NCBI RefSeq assembly: GCF_009830105.1
Contig: NZ_WURB01000002.1
Span: 310,001 to 374,000 of the forward strand
DNA length: 64,000 nt
Origin: Microvirga makkahensis
GTDB taxonomy: Bacteria > Pseudomonadota > Alphaproteobacteria > Rhizobiales > Beijerinckiaceae
Direction: 5' to 3'
Position numbers and translations under genes: made by a program. This document shows positions 53,603 to 62,396 of this stretch, in pieces. How positions within the stretch are numbered: position 1 is the first letter of the stretch; each line of letters begins with the position of its first letter. The notes under the pieces were generated by a model. That model did no database searches. It saw nothing but the letters and a program-made list of their open reading frames with translations, and was not told where the DNA came from.

Positions 53603-54586
53603 TCACGTCACGAGGGGTACCTCAGACCGATCGAGAAGAAGGCAGGCCGCCGCGCGCTTGCTCTCAAGCGTCCGGAGCGCGGGAATCGAGGTCCGGCAGG
53701 GCGGCTGAGCCATGGGGCAGCGCGGATGGAACGCGCAACCGGAAGGTCGTTTGGCCGGGTTCGGCGGCTCTCCCTGCAGGATGATCCGGCTCTTGAGCCT
53801 CCGCCCGGGAACCGGCACCGAGGATACCAGCGCCTGAGTGTAGGGATGCAACGGCTTGACGAAAATGTCTTCGGAAGAGGCCTCCTCCACGATCCGACCC
53901 AGATACATCACCGCCACGCGATCCGCGATATTCCGCACGACCTTGAGATCATGGCTGATGAACACCATGGCGAGGCCGTGCCTGTCCTGCAGATCGCGCA
54001 GGAGGTTCACCACCTGTGCCTGGATCGAGACGTCAAGGGCCGATACCGGCTCGTCGCACACCAGCAGTTTCGGCTCGGTGGCAAGCGCACGGGCGATGAC
54101 GACCCGCTGCCGCTGTCCCCCCGAAAGCTCGTGCGGGTAGCGTTCTGCCTGATCACGCCTCAGACCGACAGCGGCCATCAGCTCCGATACGCGATCCTTC
54201 ACGTCGGCTTTCGCGACGAGACCGTGGATTATCAAGGGCTCCCCGATCTGCTCGGCGATCGGCAAGCGACGGTCCAGGGCGGCCAGCGGGTCTTGAAACA
54301 CCAATTGCATCTGCGCCCGGAGCTTGCGCCATTCGGGCGTTCCACGGGCGGGCATCGGCTTTCCACTGAACAGCACCTGCCCTCCGGCCGCGGGGTCGAT
54401 CCCGAGAAGAACCCGACCGAGTGTGGACTTTCCTGAGCCGCTTTCTCCGACAATCCCCAGTGTTTCGCCTGCCGAAACCGCCAGACTCACGCCGTCGACG
54501 GCCCGCACGAAAGCGGGTTTTGCCAAAAGACCGCGCTGGACTTCATAGACGCGCACCAAGTCGGCGGCTTCAAGAAGGGCAGTCAT
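53603..54586 (-). CDS. Dpp/Opp-type ABC transporter ATPase (DppF-like)
   Basis: A 327-residue ATPase with Walker A GESGSGKST, LSGGQRQRVVIARAL, Walker B LLVCDEPVSALDVS, H-loop ISHDLKVV and the C-terminal oligopeptide ATPase extension with Cys motif (SGCAFHPRCPMAQPPC). The ATG overlaps the stop of the preceding ATPase gene (ATGA). Works with the DppD-like ATPase. Confidence 0.93.
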   Translation of the reverse strand: MTALLEAADLVRVYEVQRGLLAKPAFVRAVDGVSLAVSAGETLGIVGESGSGKSTLGRVLLGIDPAAGGQVLFSGKPMPARGTPEWRKLRAQMQLVFQDPLAALDRRLPIAEQIGEPLIIHGLVAKADVKDRVSELMAAVGLRRDQAERYPHELSGGQRQRVVIARALATEPKLLVCDEPVSALDVSIQAQVVNLLRDLQDRHGLAMVFISHDLKVVRNIADRVAVMYLGRIVEEASSEDIFVKPLHPYTQALVSSVPVPGRRLKSRIILQGEPPNPAKRPSGCAFHPRCPMAQPPCRTSIPALRTLESKRAAACLLLDRSEVPLVT

Positions 54587-55581
54587 GCCGCGGCGCTCCC
54601 ACGGCAATCGAGAACCTGTGGACGCTGCCCGTACACAGGTACCGGATGGATGCAGGATAGCTGGCGACCATCCGGCTGAGGGTTCAGCAAAGGCAGGTTG
54701 TCACGACAGAAACCCGTCGCCCGAGGACAGCGAGGGGAGAATGTGCAACCCTGCGGCAGGTTTTTCGGATCCGGCACAGTGCCGTGGATCGGGACGAGCC
54801 TTCCGCGCCCGCCATCGAGGCGGGGAATGGCGTCGAACAGACCACGCGTGTAAGGATGATGCGGATCGTCGAAAAGGAGCTGAACCGGTCCCTCCTCGAC
54901 GATACGTCCGGCATACATGACGCAGATTCGCTCGCAGATATGGCTGACGGCACCGAGGTCATGGGAAATGAACACCATGGCCATGCCGGTTTCGTCCCGG
55001 ACGGTCCCCAGAAGGTCGAGAATCTGCGCCTGAATTGTTGCGTCTAGTGCCGTCGTCGGTTCATCGGCAATCAGCAGATCCGGTTCTCCGGCGAGCGCCA
55101 TGGCGATCATCAGGCGCTGACACTGCCCTCCCGAGAATTCATGCGGATAGGTATTGAATCGGCCGCGAGCATCGGGAATGCCGACCATATCCATCAGGCG
55201 GATGGCTTCGTTTCGAGCGGTGTCCCCCTCCAGCGCGCGGTGGATGCGAAGCGCTTCGGTGATCTGGCGCCCCACCCGGACGACAGGATTCAGCGAGGAC
55301 GACGGGTCTTGAAAGATCATCGCGATGCGTCCTCCTCGCACTCTCTCCAAGGCCGCGCGGGACGCTCCGCAAAGTTCCTGTCCTTCCAGAGTCACGGAAC
55401 CCGTGACACGGGCTTTGCCCGGCAGAAGTCCCAGCGCTGCCAGCCAAGTCACGGATTTCCCGCATCCGGACTCTCCGACCAAACCGACGGCTTCGCCCTT
55501 TGCGACATCAAGATCGATGCCGTGAAGGACCTGTGTACCGTCGAAGGCGACCCGCAGGTCACGCATCTTCACGAAAGACAT
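54583..55581 (-). CDS. Dpp/Opp-type ABC transporter ATPase (DppD-like)
   Basis: A 332-residue ATPase with Walker A GESGCGKSV, FSGGQCQRLMIAMAL, Walker B LLIADEPTTALDAT, H-loop ISHDLGAV and the Cys-rich C-terminal motif GCTFSPRCPRATGFC. In the signature, the base after GGQ is Cys rather than the common Arg or Lys. AGGAGG lies seven bases before the ATG. It follows the binding-protein gene after a stem-loop. Confidence 0.93.
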   Translation of the reverse strand: MSFVKMRDLRVAFDGTQVLHGIDLDVAKGEAVGLVGESGCGKSVTWLAALGLLPGKARVTGSVTLEGQELCGASRAALERVRGGRIAMIFQDPSSSLNPVVRVGRQITEALRIHRALEGDTARNEAIRLMDMVGIPDARGRFNTYPHEFSGGQCQRLMIAMALAGEPDLLIADEPTTALDATIQAQILDLLGTVRDETGMAMVFISHDLGAVSHICERICVMYAGRIVEEGPVQLLFDDPHHPYTRGLFDAIPRLDGGRGRLVPIHGTVPDPKNLPQGCTFSPRCPRATGFCRDNLPLLNPQPDGRQLSCIHPVPVYGQRPQVLDCRGSAAA

Positions 55582-55651
55582 GGCAGACCTCCTGATCCGA
55601 TGAGCCGCATGATCCGATGGCTCGATGTGCACACGGGCAGAGCGACATGGA

Positions 55652-55685
55652 CTTGCCCCTGGTCAGGGCATCCGCCAGGGGCAAG
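55652..55685 (-). other. Strong stem-loop between binding-protein and ATPase genes
   Basis: Perfect 11-bp stem CTTGCCCCTGG / CCAGGGGCAAG with a 12-base loop, eight bases after the binding-protein stop. No T run follows. Hairpins at this position in ABC operons commonly protect the upstream mRNA end and so raise expression of the binding protein over the membrane parts. Confidence 0.65.
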
Positions 55686-55692
55686 CCGCAGG

Positions 55693-57321
55693 TCAGAGGA
55701 ACCAGTTCTCTTTGCGGAAATCCATCGCGAAGGCCGGAGCGGCCTTCCACTTCAGGGACGATTTCACGCCGGTGAACACTGCATTCTGGTGAATGATCTG
55801 ATAGGCAGGGTCCTCGCGCTCGCAGATCTCGAGCATCCGGGCGAAGGCCTTCTTCCGGGCTGCGCGATCCGTCGACTTCTGGATGATCTCGGCCATCCTG
55901 TTGGCCTCCTCATTGGTCCAGTCCTTCTTCTGCTGAACCTCGCCGTTGGGGCCGAACTGGTTGACGATCGTTGCGACCGGATCGTTGAAGGCGCCGCCAG
56001 CCGACCAGTCGCGGACGCCGCGCGGAGCGGAGGCATCATGGATCTGCGCCCAGTTTTCCTTCATCTCGATTTCAACGTTCAGGCCAATCTGCTTCCACAT
56101 CTCGACCATGATCTGGGCATTGGGGACCTGATTGGTGTAGTAATTGTTCAGCACACGGAAGGGGATGGGGTCGCCCTTGTAGCCGGCCTCCTTCAGCATG
56201 CTCTGCGCGAGCTTCGGATCATAGGCCGGCACGTCCCAGCCATTGACGAACATATCCCCATAGAACTCGAACTGGAGGCCTTTCGGGATGTTGGTCTTTC
56301 CTGCCCACAGAGCTTCCACGATCGCCTGACGGTCGATCGCGTGAGTCATCGCGCGACGGACCAGCGGATTCTCCAGGACAGGATGGTACTTGTTGAAGGT
56401 CGAGATGCGGTGGTTCAGGATGGGAGAGCCCTGCACTTCGAAACCGCTGGCCTTCTCCACAGCTCCGACCTGATCCGGCGGCAGGTCGCACGCAAAGTCG
56501 TACTCGCCTGAGAGCAGACCATTGATGCGCGAGGACACCTCCGGCACCTCAATGAAGCGGATCTGCTGCAGCGGCGGGCGGCCGCCCCAGTACTCATCGT
56601 GAGCCTCCAGCACCAGTGATATGTCGGGCTTGTACTCGACGACCTTGTAGGGCCCCGTCGTGACGGGTCTGCGTGCCCATTCCGTATAGGACTTGGCTTC
56701 GTTCCAGGCGCGGCGACTGGTGATCTGACTGCCGAAGGCGAACAGTCGCCCCTCCAAAGTCACGTCGGGCGACGCATTGTGGAACCGCACTGTGTATTGG
56801 TCGACAGCCTCGACGCCCCGCAGGGCGGGCCATATGCGGCGTGCGACGCCGGGGATGGAAGCCGGGAGCTCCTTATCCGTCTTGGGCTTGTAGTCGTCCT
56901 CATATATGGTCTTGCCGCCATCCGGCTGCGTGTCCGCGAACATCCGCTCGGGGGAGAACGAGAACACGACGTCATCGGCGGTCATCTCGTCGCCGTTGTG
57001 GAACTTGACACCTCGGCGCAACGTGAGCTCGACGGTCTTGTCGTCGAGACGCTTCCATTCCGTGGCAAGCCCAGGAACCGGGCCTTGATTGCCCATCCAG
57101 TCACGCAGGATCAATCCTTCCCAGAGATTTGGGAAGAACACGCGCTCGCCCACATTGGACTGCTCGTACCACACGTCGAGCGTGCCGTTGATGGTGATCT
57201 TTTGCACCGCAACGGTAATGGAGGGGCGGGCGCTCTGTCCGATGGCAACTCGCGGCAGGATCAGGCTGCCGCTGGCTGCGCCGAGAAGTCCGAGTGCTTG
57301 GCGGCGGTTCATCTTCAGCAT
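55693..57321 (-). CDS. ABC transporter periplasmic binding protein, peptide/opine type (family 5)
   Basis: A 542-residue SBP_bac_5 protein. The signal peptide is Tat-like (MNRRQALGLLGAASGSLIL). It has the family motifs ATEWKRLDDKTVELTLRRGVKFHNGDEMTADDVVFSF (family pattern) and VRRAMTHAIDRQAIVEAL. AAGGAAA precedes the first ATG; a second ATG three codons later is possible. It is the first gene of the operon with two ATPases, two permeases, a phosphodiesterase and a TIM-barrel protein. Family 5 proteins bind peptides, nickel, or sugar-phosphodiester opines such as agrocinopines; the downstream GDPD favours the last kind, by inference. Confidence 0.93.
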   Translation of the reverse strand: MLKMNRRQALGLLGAASGSLILPRVAIGQSARPSITVAVQKITINGTLDVWYEQSNVGERVFFPNLWEGLILRDWMGNQGPVPGLATEWKRLDDKTVELTLRRGVKFHNGDEMTADDVVFSFSPERMFADTQPDGGKTIYEDDYKPKTDKELPASIPGVARRIWPALRGVEAVDQYTVRFHNASPDVTLEGRLFAFGSQITSRRAWNEAKSYTEWARRPVTTGPYKVVEYKPDISLVLEAHDEYWGGRPPLQQIRFIEVPEVSSRINGLLSGEYDFACDLPPDQVGAVEKASGFEVQGSPILNHRISTFNKYHPVLENPLVRRAMTHAIDRQAIVEALWAGKTNIPKGLQFEFYGDMFVNGWDVPAYDPKLAQSMLKEAGYKGDPIPFRVLNNYYTNQVPNAQIMVEMWKQIGLNVEIEMKENWAQIHDASAPRGVRDWSAGGAFNDPVATIVNQFGPNGEVQQKKDWTNEEANRMAEIIQKSTDRAARKKAFARMLEICEREDPAYQIIHQNAVFTGVKSSLKWKAAPAFAMDFRKENWFL

Positions 57322-57979
57322 TCAAATTTTCCTTGGCTAGCGCATCGTTCGGACCAAAGGGCCACGTTCGTGAAAGCTGGACCCGGTTTTCCACGCCGGA
57401 CGTCTCCGCCTCGGCTCGAAAGACAGCTGGCGGAGCCGGAAACGCGAACCGGTTGCGACGGACTTGGTCCTATTGTGGATGTGCAACGGCTGGATGATAT
57501 TCAGATGATGGTTTGATGACGCCCGCATCGAAGGCTCGGCGCCGACAGGCGGGGCGCGACCAGGACAGCTGCTCTCGTCCGGTTCCCGACCCCGTCATGG
57601 CGATCTTCACCGATCTGCTCGAGATTGATCCCGCAGATTTCCTCGCAGGTGAGGATGCTTTGCCGAGGAGCGTGACGGCTATCGCTTTCCCTCGGAACGG
57701 GAGTGCCCAGTGTGCCCCTGCCCTGCTGGCGGGGTTCCTCGTTCGAACGGCAGGTCGGCGAGCTGCTCGAGCGACATCCGTTGCAGGACCGGATGGGAGA
57801 GCGGATCCTTCTCCCACTCCTTCTCCCACTCCTTCTCCCAGCCTGAGGGTTCCTCGAGGAATCTCGAGAGGCGCTTGAGCCGTTCGACCAGTCCTGACAG
57901 GTTCAACATGCCTATAGGCTGGGCCACTTGCCCCCCGAAGGAAATCGCGTATTTATGCGTCTGAGTATAGGAAATCTAT
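57322..57979. other. Divergent region between binding protein and LysR gene
   Basis: About 660 bp that should contain the promoter of the Dpp-type operon (minus) and of the LysR gene (plus). It contains one doubtful small minus-strand ORF with 12-bp tandem repeats (57679-57927), listed separately. The rest shows no strong inverted repeat. Confidence 0.5.
57679..57927 (-). CDS. Small hypothetical protein with WEKE repeats
   Basis: An 82-codon frame starting at GTG 57927 (a shorter form begins at ATG 57909, MLNLSGLVERLKRL). It is amphipathic and charged, contains EWEKEWEKEWEKD from a 12-bp tandem repeat (57808-57840, 2.75 copies), then DPLSHPVLQRMSLEQLADLPFE. The latter part resembles small alphaproteobacterial proteins with a HPxxxRMSLxxLADLP-type motif, as far as I can recall. 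Start signals are weak, so it may not be expressed. Confidence 0.4.
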   Translation of the reverse strand: MAQPIGMLNLSGLVERLKRLSRFLEEPSGWEKEWEKEWEKDPLSHPVLQRMSLEQLADLPFERGTPPAGQGHTGHSRSEGKR

Positions 57980-58888
57980 ATGCACGTCCTGAACCGCTTC
58001 CACCTGAACGGCCTGCGTGCGCTCGAGGCGGCCGCGCGCCTGGGAAGCCTGCGGGCGGCCGCCGAGGAGCTCGGCGTCACCATCGGCGCGGTGAGTCAGC
58101 AGGTGCTCAAGGCCGAGGAACAGTTCGGCCATCCCGTGTTCGAGCGCCACCCCAAGGGGCTGAGGCCGACACCCTTCGGGCAGGAGGTCCTGCGCTACCT
58201 GAGCGCGGGCTTTGCGGAGATCTCCGCCGGCCTCACCCGCGCCAGCCGCCAGCGCGAGGGCGTGCTCACGGTTTCGGTCGCTCCGGTCTTCGCCAGCAAG
58301 TGGCTGGTGTGGCGCCTCCAGCGCTTCCGCGAGCAGCATCCCGACATCCGCATCCGCATCGACGCCGACGTCGCCCTGGTGGACCCGAACACTTCGGACG
58401 TGGACGTGTGCATCCGGGTCGGTCGCGGCGACTGGCGGAATGTCAGAGCCGAGAGGCTACTCGATCAGCTCGTGTTCCCGGTGTGCAGCCGAGCCTTGGC
58501 CGAGCGGCTGTGGCACCCTCATGACCTTGCCCACGTTCCCATCATCCGTGAGCCGACGCCGATGTTCGACTGGAATGTCTGGCTCGCCCCCAATGGCCTC
58601 GATGAAACAATCCTAGGCGACGGACCCGTCTTCTCGGACGCATCGCTGTGCCTGGATGCGGCGGTAGCGGGCCAGGGTGTCTTCCTCGGCTGGGAGACGC
58701 TGGCCTGCGATGCCATTGCCATGGGCCGCCTCACCTCTCCGTTTCCGGACCGCTACGCCACCGGAATCTCCTATTGGTTCGTGACTTCCCGGTCGGCGCC
58801 TTCCGCTCGGGCAGTGCAAGCCTTCCGCGACTGGCTGAAGGCCGAGCTGTCTACGGGAGTGCGGCAGGACGGAACCCTTGTCCCCTAG
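57980..58888 (+). CDS. LysR-family regulator, GcvA-like
   Basis: A 302-residue LTTR. The N-terminal HTH (LNGLRALEAAARLGSLRAAAEELGVTIGAVSQQVLKAEE, family pattern, about 8-46) is of the GcvA type, followed by HPVFERHPKGLRPT and a periplasmic-binding-like effector domain (from about 92, GVLTVSVAPVFASKWLVWRL). GcvA-type regulators usually control nearby genes. The closest are the Dpp-type operon (divergent, 660 bp away) and the cyclase-family gene (convergent). No T-N11-A site was identified with confidence. Confidence 0.9.
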   Translation: MHVLNRFHLNGLRALEAAARLGSLRAAAEELGVTIGAVSQQVLKAEEQFGHPVFERHPKGLRPTPFGQEVLRYLSAGFAEISAGLTRASRQREGVLTVSVAPVFASKWLVWRLQRFREQHPDIRIRIDADVALVDPNTSDVDVCIRVGRGDWRNVRAERLLDQLVFPVCSRALAERLWHPHDLAHVPIIREPTPMFDWNVWLAPNGLDETILGDGPVFSDASLCLDAAVAGQGVFLGWETLACDAIAMGRLTSPFPDRYATGISYWFVTSRSAPSARAVQAFRDWLKAELSTGVRQDGTLVP

Positions 58889-59117
58889 GGTTGGGCAAGC
58901 GGCGGCGGATGCCTGCGGATCGGCTTCGCCTCGACCACCGCGGCCTGCAGCACCCAGCCCTTCACCCTGATGGCGGTCAGGGCGGCGCTCTTCCACGCGC
59001 TCACCACCCTTTTCACCAAATCGCTTCCGGCACCCCGCCGCACCTGATCGCCCTGGGAGACCCGGCACGATCAATTCGGCCGGATCGCAAGCACGCTTGG
59101 TCGCCAATTCACCGCTT

Positions 59118-60071
59118 CTAGCGAATTGCGGTGGGATTGATGATGCTCTGGACGCCGCCCGTCATCTTTGAATGTCCGAGTACGAACATAAACTCGTAGG
59201 CGCGGTCGCGCGCGAGTTCCGCCGTGTTGATGTTCTCGAGAATGAAGATCCCGTTCTTCGGAATGAGGATCTGATGGACCTCGAAGATGCCCACTCCCGG
59301 CTCGAACGGTATCGCCTCAACTCCCCAAGTGTCTGCCCCGACGGCAATGACGTCCTTGCTCGCGAGGTACTCTGCGCCCTCCTTGCCGAGGCCGGGTTCG
59401 CCGGAGATGTAGCGCTTGTCGTCCTTGCCGACGAGTGAGAGCCATCCCGTGTGGAACAGCACGACGTCTCCCTTGCGGATTTCGATGCCCTGCTTGGCTG
59501 CGACCTCGTCGATCTCCTTGCGGTTGAAGGCGGTTCCCTCCGGGACGACATCCTTGCCGTAGTGGGCAGCCATGTCGAGTACGATGCCTCGGGTCACGAT
59601 GTTTGGAATCTTCTCGATTCCGAGCTTCGTCAGACCGTTCGCCTGCACGAACTCGCTGTTCTTGTTGCAATTGTAATAAACGTTATCGACGCCGATATGC
59701 CCTAAGCCGTCGATCTGGGTGCCCGTCCCGACATAGCCCATATAGATGTCGTCGTTGTAGTTCGTTTTCGTGTGCCCGAGGCCAACCCCACCTACCTGAC
59801 CGGGCTGGTTGATCGCGAGAGCCCAGCTCCGGGGGCCGAAGGCCGGTGTCTTGGAATTTGTTTCAACGCCAAGGGAATAGGTCTTGCCTGTCTTGATGAG
59901 CTTGGCTGCATTCATCGTCAGCTCTGGGCCGAGGAGGTTTGCGGCGCCGATCTCGTCGTGTGGACCGTATTTTGATTGACACCAGCTCTTTGGATCGCTG
60001 GGCTGGGCATTGGCATAAGATGAGAGCAGGCATGCGGTTGCCAGTCCAACCGCAATAAGAGAAGATTTCAT
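59118..60071 (-). CDS. Secreted cyclase-family (kynurenine formamidase-like) metal hydrolase
   Basis: A 317-residue protein with a cleavable signal peptide (MKSSLIAVGLATACLLSS, cut near ANAQ). It belongs to the cyclase family (PF04199), shown by DEIGAANLLGPE, GTGTQIDGLGHIG (where the family has a metal-binding HxGTHxDxPxH motif) and KGDVVLFHTGWLSL. The typical first His of that motif appears replaced by Gly/Thr. Family members hydrolyse formylkynurenine, isatin or cyclic amides; this periplasmic type is frequent in proteobacteria with unknown substrate. GGAGG lies seven bases before ATG 60071; the preceding ATG is one codon away. It stands alone on the minus strand. Confidence 0.88.
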   Translation of the reverse strand: MKSSLIAVGLATACLLSSYANAQPSDPKSWCQSKYGPHDEIGAANLLGPELTMNAAKLIKTGKTYSLGVETNSKTPAFGPRSWALAINQPGQVGGVGLGHTKTNYNDDIYMGYVGTGTQIDGLGHIGVDNVYYNCNKNSEFVQANGLTKLGIEKIPNIVTRGIVLDMAAHYGKDVVPEGTAFNRKEIDEVAAKQGIEIRKGDVVLFHTGWLSLVGKDDKRYISGEPGLGKEGAEYLASKDVIAVGADTWGVEAIPFEPGVGIFEVHQILIPKNGIFILENINTAELARDRAYEFMFVLGHSKMTGGVQSIINPTAIR

Positions 60072-60418
60072 CATGTTTCCTCCACGCCTTGATGCTTTGG
60101 ATGAGCCTTGCCTCGGTGGAAGGGGGCTCATCCTGAAAGGATGCACAAGGTTTGGACGAAATTCTAAGAAAGCTTAGTTCTGGCTGGTATAAGCTGCGCC
60201 TATAACGGTGGCGTTACAGAAGACGTGGATAAACTCTCCTCATAAGCCTGACGAGTTTGAATCCGTATCCACTGACGTGGGGTCATCTCGCTTCTCCGGT
60301 TCGCTCGAAAATGCTCTGGATCGCCGGCACGAACCTCTCCGTACTTCCGACTGCTTGAATCAGGTTTCGAGCCTTTCACACCATCGTTTTGCGCGATCTG
60401 CAATGAGCCTTCGTGAAA
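60072..60418. other. Intergenic region upstream of the cyclase-family gene
   Basis: About 350 bp between the ADH stop and the cyclase-family start. It holds an inverted repeat AGCTTA-N13-TAAGCT (60171-60195), about 100 bp upstream of the cyclase gene, and otherwise nothing recognisable. Confidence 0.5.
60171..60195. promoter_or_regulatory. Inverted repeat AGCTTA-N13-TAAGCT
   Basis: Perfect 6-bp arms upstream of the cyclase-family gene. The size is compatible with a LysR-type or other dimer site; evidence is only the symmetry and location. Confidence 0.3.
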
Positions 60419-61552
60419 TCAGTCGAAGACCACGACCTGACGGATTGCCTTACCCTGATCGAGCAGGTCGAAGCCCTCGTTGATCTGGTCGAGGGTCAGC
60501 ACGCCCGTCAAGAGCTTGTCGACGGGCAGCTTGCCTGCGCGGTACAGGGAAATGAAACGCGGGATGTCGCGCTGAGGCACGCAGGAGCCCATGTAGCTAC
60601 CCTTTACGGTGCGCTCGTCGGCCACGAGGTTCACGGCCGGAATCGGGAACGTCGAGGTGGGCGAAGCCAGCCCTGCCGTCACGGTCTGTCCGCCGCGCCG
60701 GGTGATCTTGTAGGCGGTTTCGAAGGCGGCGACAGCACCGGCCAGTTCCACCGCGTGATCGACGCCTCCACCGGTCGCCTCACGAACGTTCCGCACCACG
60801 TCTGGATCCGAAGCGAGGAAGGCGTGGGTCGCGCCCAGTTGGAGGGCGACCTTGAGCTTCTCCTCGGAAAGATCGATCGCGACGATAGGGATGGCCCCCG
60901 AGGCCACAGCGCCCAGAAGGGCAGCGAGCCCTACTCCGCCCAGACCGACAATGGCCACGCTCTGTCCGGGATGGACGTTGCAGGTGTTCATTACAGCACC
61001 CACGCCCGTTTGCACCGCGCAGCCGAAGAGCGCCAATTCGGCGAAGGGAATGCCCGGCTCGACCTTGACGATGGAATGGCGCGAAATCACGGCATATTCC
61101 GCATAACCCGAAACGCCACAATGATGATAAATATCGTGGTGGTCGTGCCAGTCATGCAGGCGGATCTCACCCGACATCAGCACACCCTTGCCGTTGGCCT
61201 CGGCACCCGGAACGCACAGGGCGGGACGGCCCTCGGCGCAGGGCAGACAGCAGCCGCAAGTCGGCTGGAAGGCCATCACGACGATGTCGCCTTCCTTCAG
61301 ATCGCGAATGTTCGAACCTGCCTTGACGACGGTGCCTGCCGCCTCGTGGCCCAGCACCATGGGAGTCGGACGCGGACGATGGCCATTGATCACCGACAGG
61401 TCGGAATGGCAGAGCCCCGCGGCCCCGATCTTGATGAGCACTTCCTCGGGGCCGGGCTGATCCAGCTCGACCTCTTCGATGACCAGCGGACGGCTCTCCG
61501 CGAAAGGTGCCTTGACCGGTGAGTGCTTCAGGACTGCGGCGCGGATCTTCAT
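60419..61552 (-). CDS. Zinc-dependent alcohol dehydrogenase
   Basis: A 377-residue medium-chain dehydrogenase. Catalytic zinc ligands are Cys in GLCHSDLS, GHEAAG (His, Glu) and the distal Cys in FGCAVQTGVGAV. The structural zinc loop reads CGCCLPCAEGRPALC with the normal C-x2-C-x2-C-x7-C spacing. The NAD site is AIVGLGGVGLAA followed by VAIDLSEEKL, where Asp indicates NAD. It is of the class III/aryl-alcohol type and would oxidise an alcohol to an aldehyde for the aldehyde dehydrogenase upstream. It starts 66 bp after the SDR gene. Confidence 0.93.
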   Translation of the reverse strand: MKIRAAVLKHSPVKAPFAESRPLVIEEVELDQPGPEEVLIKIGAAGLCHSDLSVINGHRPRPTPMVLGHEAAGTVVKAGSNIRDLKEGDIVVMAFQPTCGCCLPCAEGRPALCVPGAEANGKGVLMSGEIRLHDWHDHHDIYHHCGVSGYAEYAVISRHSIVKVEPGIPFAELALFGCAVQTGVGAVMNTCNVHPGQSVAIVGLGGVGLAALLGAVASGAIPIVAIDLSEEKLKVALQLGATHAFLASDPDVVRNVREATGGGVDHAVELAGAVAAFETAYKITRRGGQTVTAGLASPTSTFPIPAVNLVADERTVKGSYMGSCVPQRDIPRFISLYRAGKLPVDKLLTGVLTLDQINEGFDLLDQGKAIRQVVVFD

Positions 61553-61618
61553 CGATTGCCTCGTTGGAACGGTGATCGGGCCCCATCGATGGAGCCCGAA
61601 GTCGGTTGCGGATTGGGA

Positions 61619-62383
61619 TCAGACCGTGCGGCCGCCATCGACCGGCAGCAGAACGCCGGTGATGAAGTTGGCGTCGTCTGAGGCCAGATAGAGCGTGGCG
61701 CGGGCGATATCGTCGGGGCGCGACATTCGTCCCATCGGAATCGTCGCCACGAACTTGGCGCGGTTCTCAGGCGTATCGGGCAGGCCCATGAAAGCCTCCA
61801 GAAGACCCGTCTCACCCATGACCGGGCAGATCGCGTTCACGCGGATGTTGTCGGGGGCGAGCTCCACGGCCATGGATTGCGACAGGATGTTCACCGCGCC
61901 CTTGGTCGAGTTGTACCAGGTAAGGCCAGGGCGGGGACGGATGCCCGCCACCGAGCCGATGTTGACGATCGAGCCGCCACCCTTCCGGCGCATCATCGGC
62001 ACGATGATGTTGGTGATGTGGTAGATCGACTTGACGTTGATGGCATAGACGCGATCGAACTCCTCCTCGGTGACTTCGAGCATGGACTTGTTGCGATGCG
62101 TCCATCCGGCATTGTTAACCCAAATATCGGGCACTCCGAAAGCGTCCACCATCCTGGCGACGGCGGCCTCCATCTGCTCACGCGAGGTGACATCCGCGGC
62201 AAGAGCCACCGCATCGGCCCCGATCTCGGCCGCCACTCGCTCGGCTGCGTCCGCACGCAGGTCGAGCACGCCCACTTTCGCGCCTTCCTGAGCGAAGAGC
62301 TTCGCGATCCCCTCTCCAAAGCCGCCGCCCGCTCCGGTCACAACGGTGATCTTGCCTTCAAGGCGGCCTTTGCCCGTGCTCAT
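61619..62383 (-). CDS. Short-chain dehydrogenase/reductase with intact active site
   Basis: A 254-residue classical SDR. It has TGAGGGFGEG at the cofactor site, NNAG, and a complete Asn-Ser-Tyr-Lys tetrad (AINVKSIY, NIGSVAG, WYNSTK), unlike the SDR at 7105-7854. Asp after the second strand (VGVLDLRAD) points to NAD. It lies 13 bp after the aldehyde dehydrogenase gene and is part of the same operon. The substrate is unknown; a secondary alcohol or 3-hydroxy acid is likely. Confidence 0.93.
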   Translation of the reverse strand: MSTGKGRLEGKITVVTGAGGGFGEGIAKLFAQEGAKVGVLDLRADAAERVAAEIGADAVALAADVTSREQMEAAVARMVDAFGVPDIWVNNAGWTHRNKSMLEVTEEEFDRVYAINVKSIYHITNIIVPMMRRKGGGSIVNIGSVAGIRPRPGLTWYNSTKGAVNILSQSMAVELAPDNIRVNAICPVMGETGLLEAFMGLPDTPENRAKFVATIPMGRMSRPDDIARATLYLASDDANFITGVLLPVDGGRTV

Positions 62384-62396
62384 TCACACACCTCTC

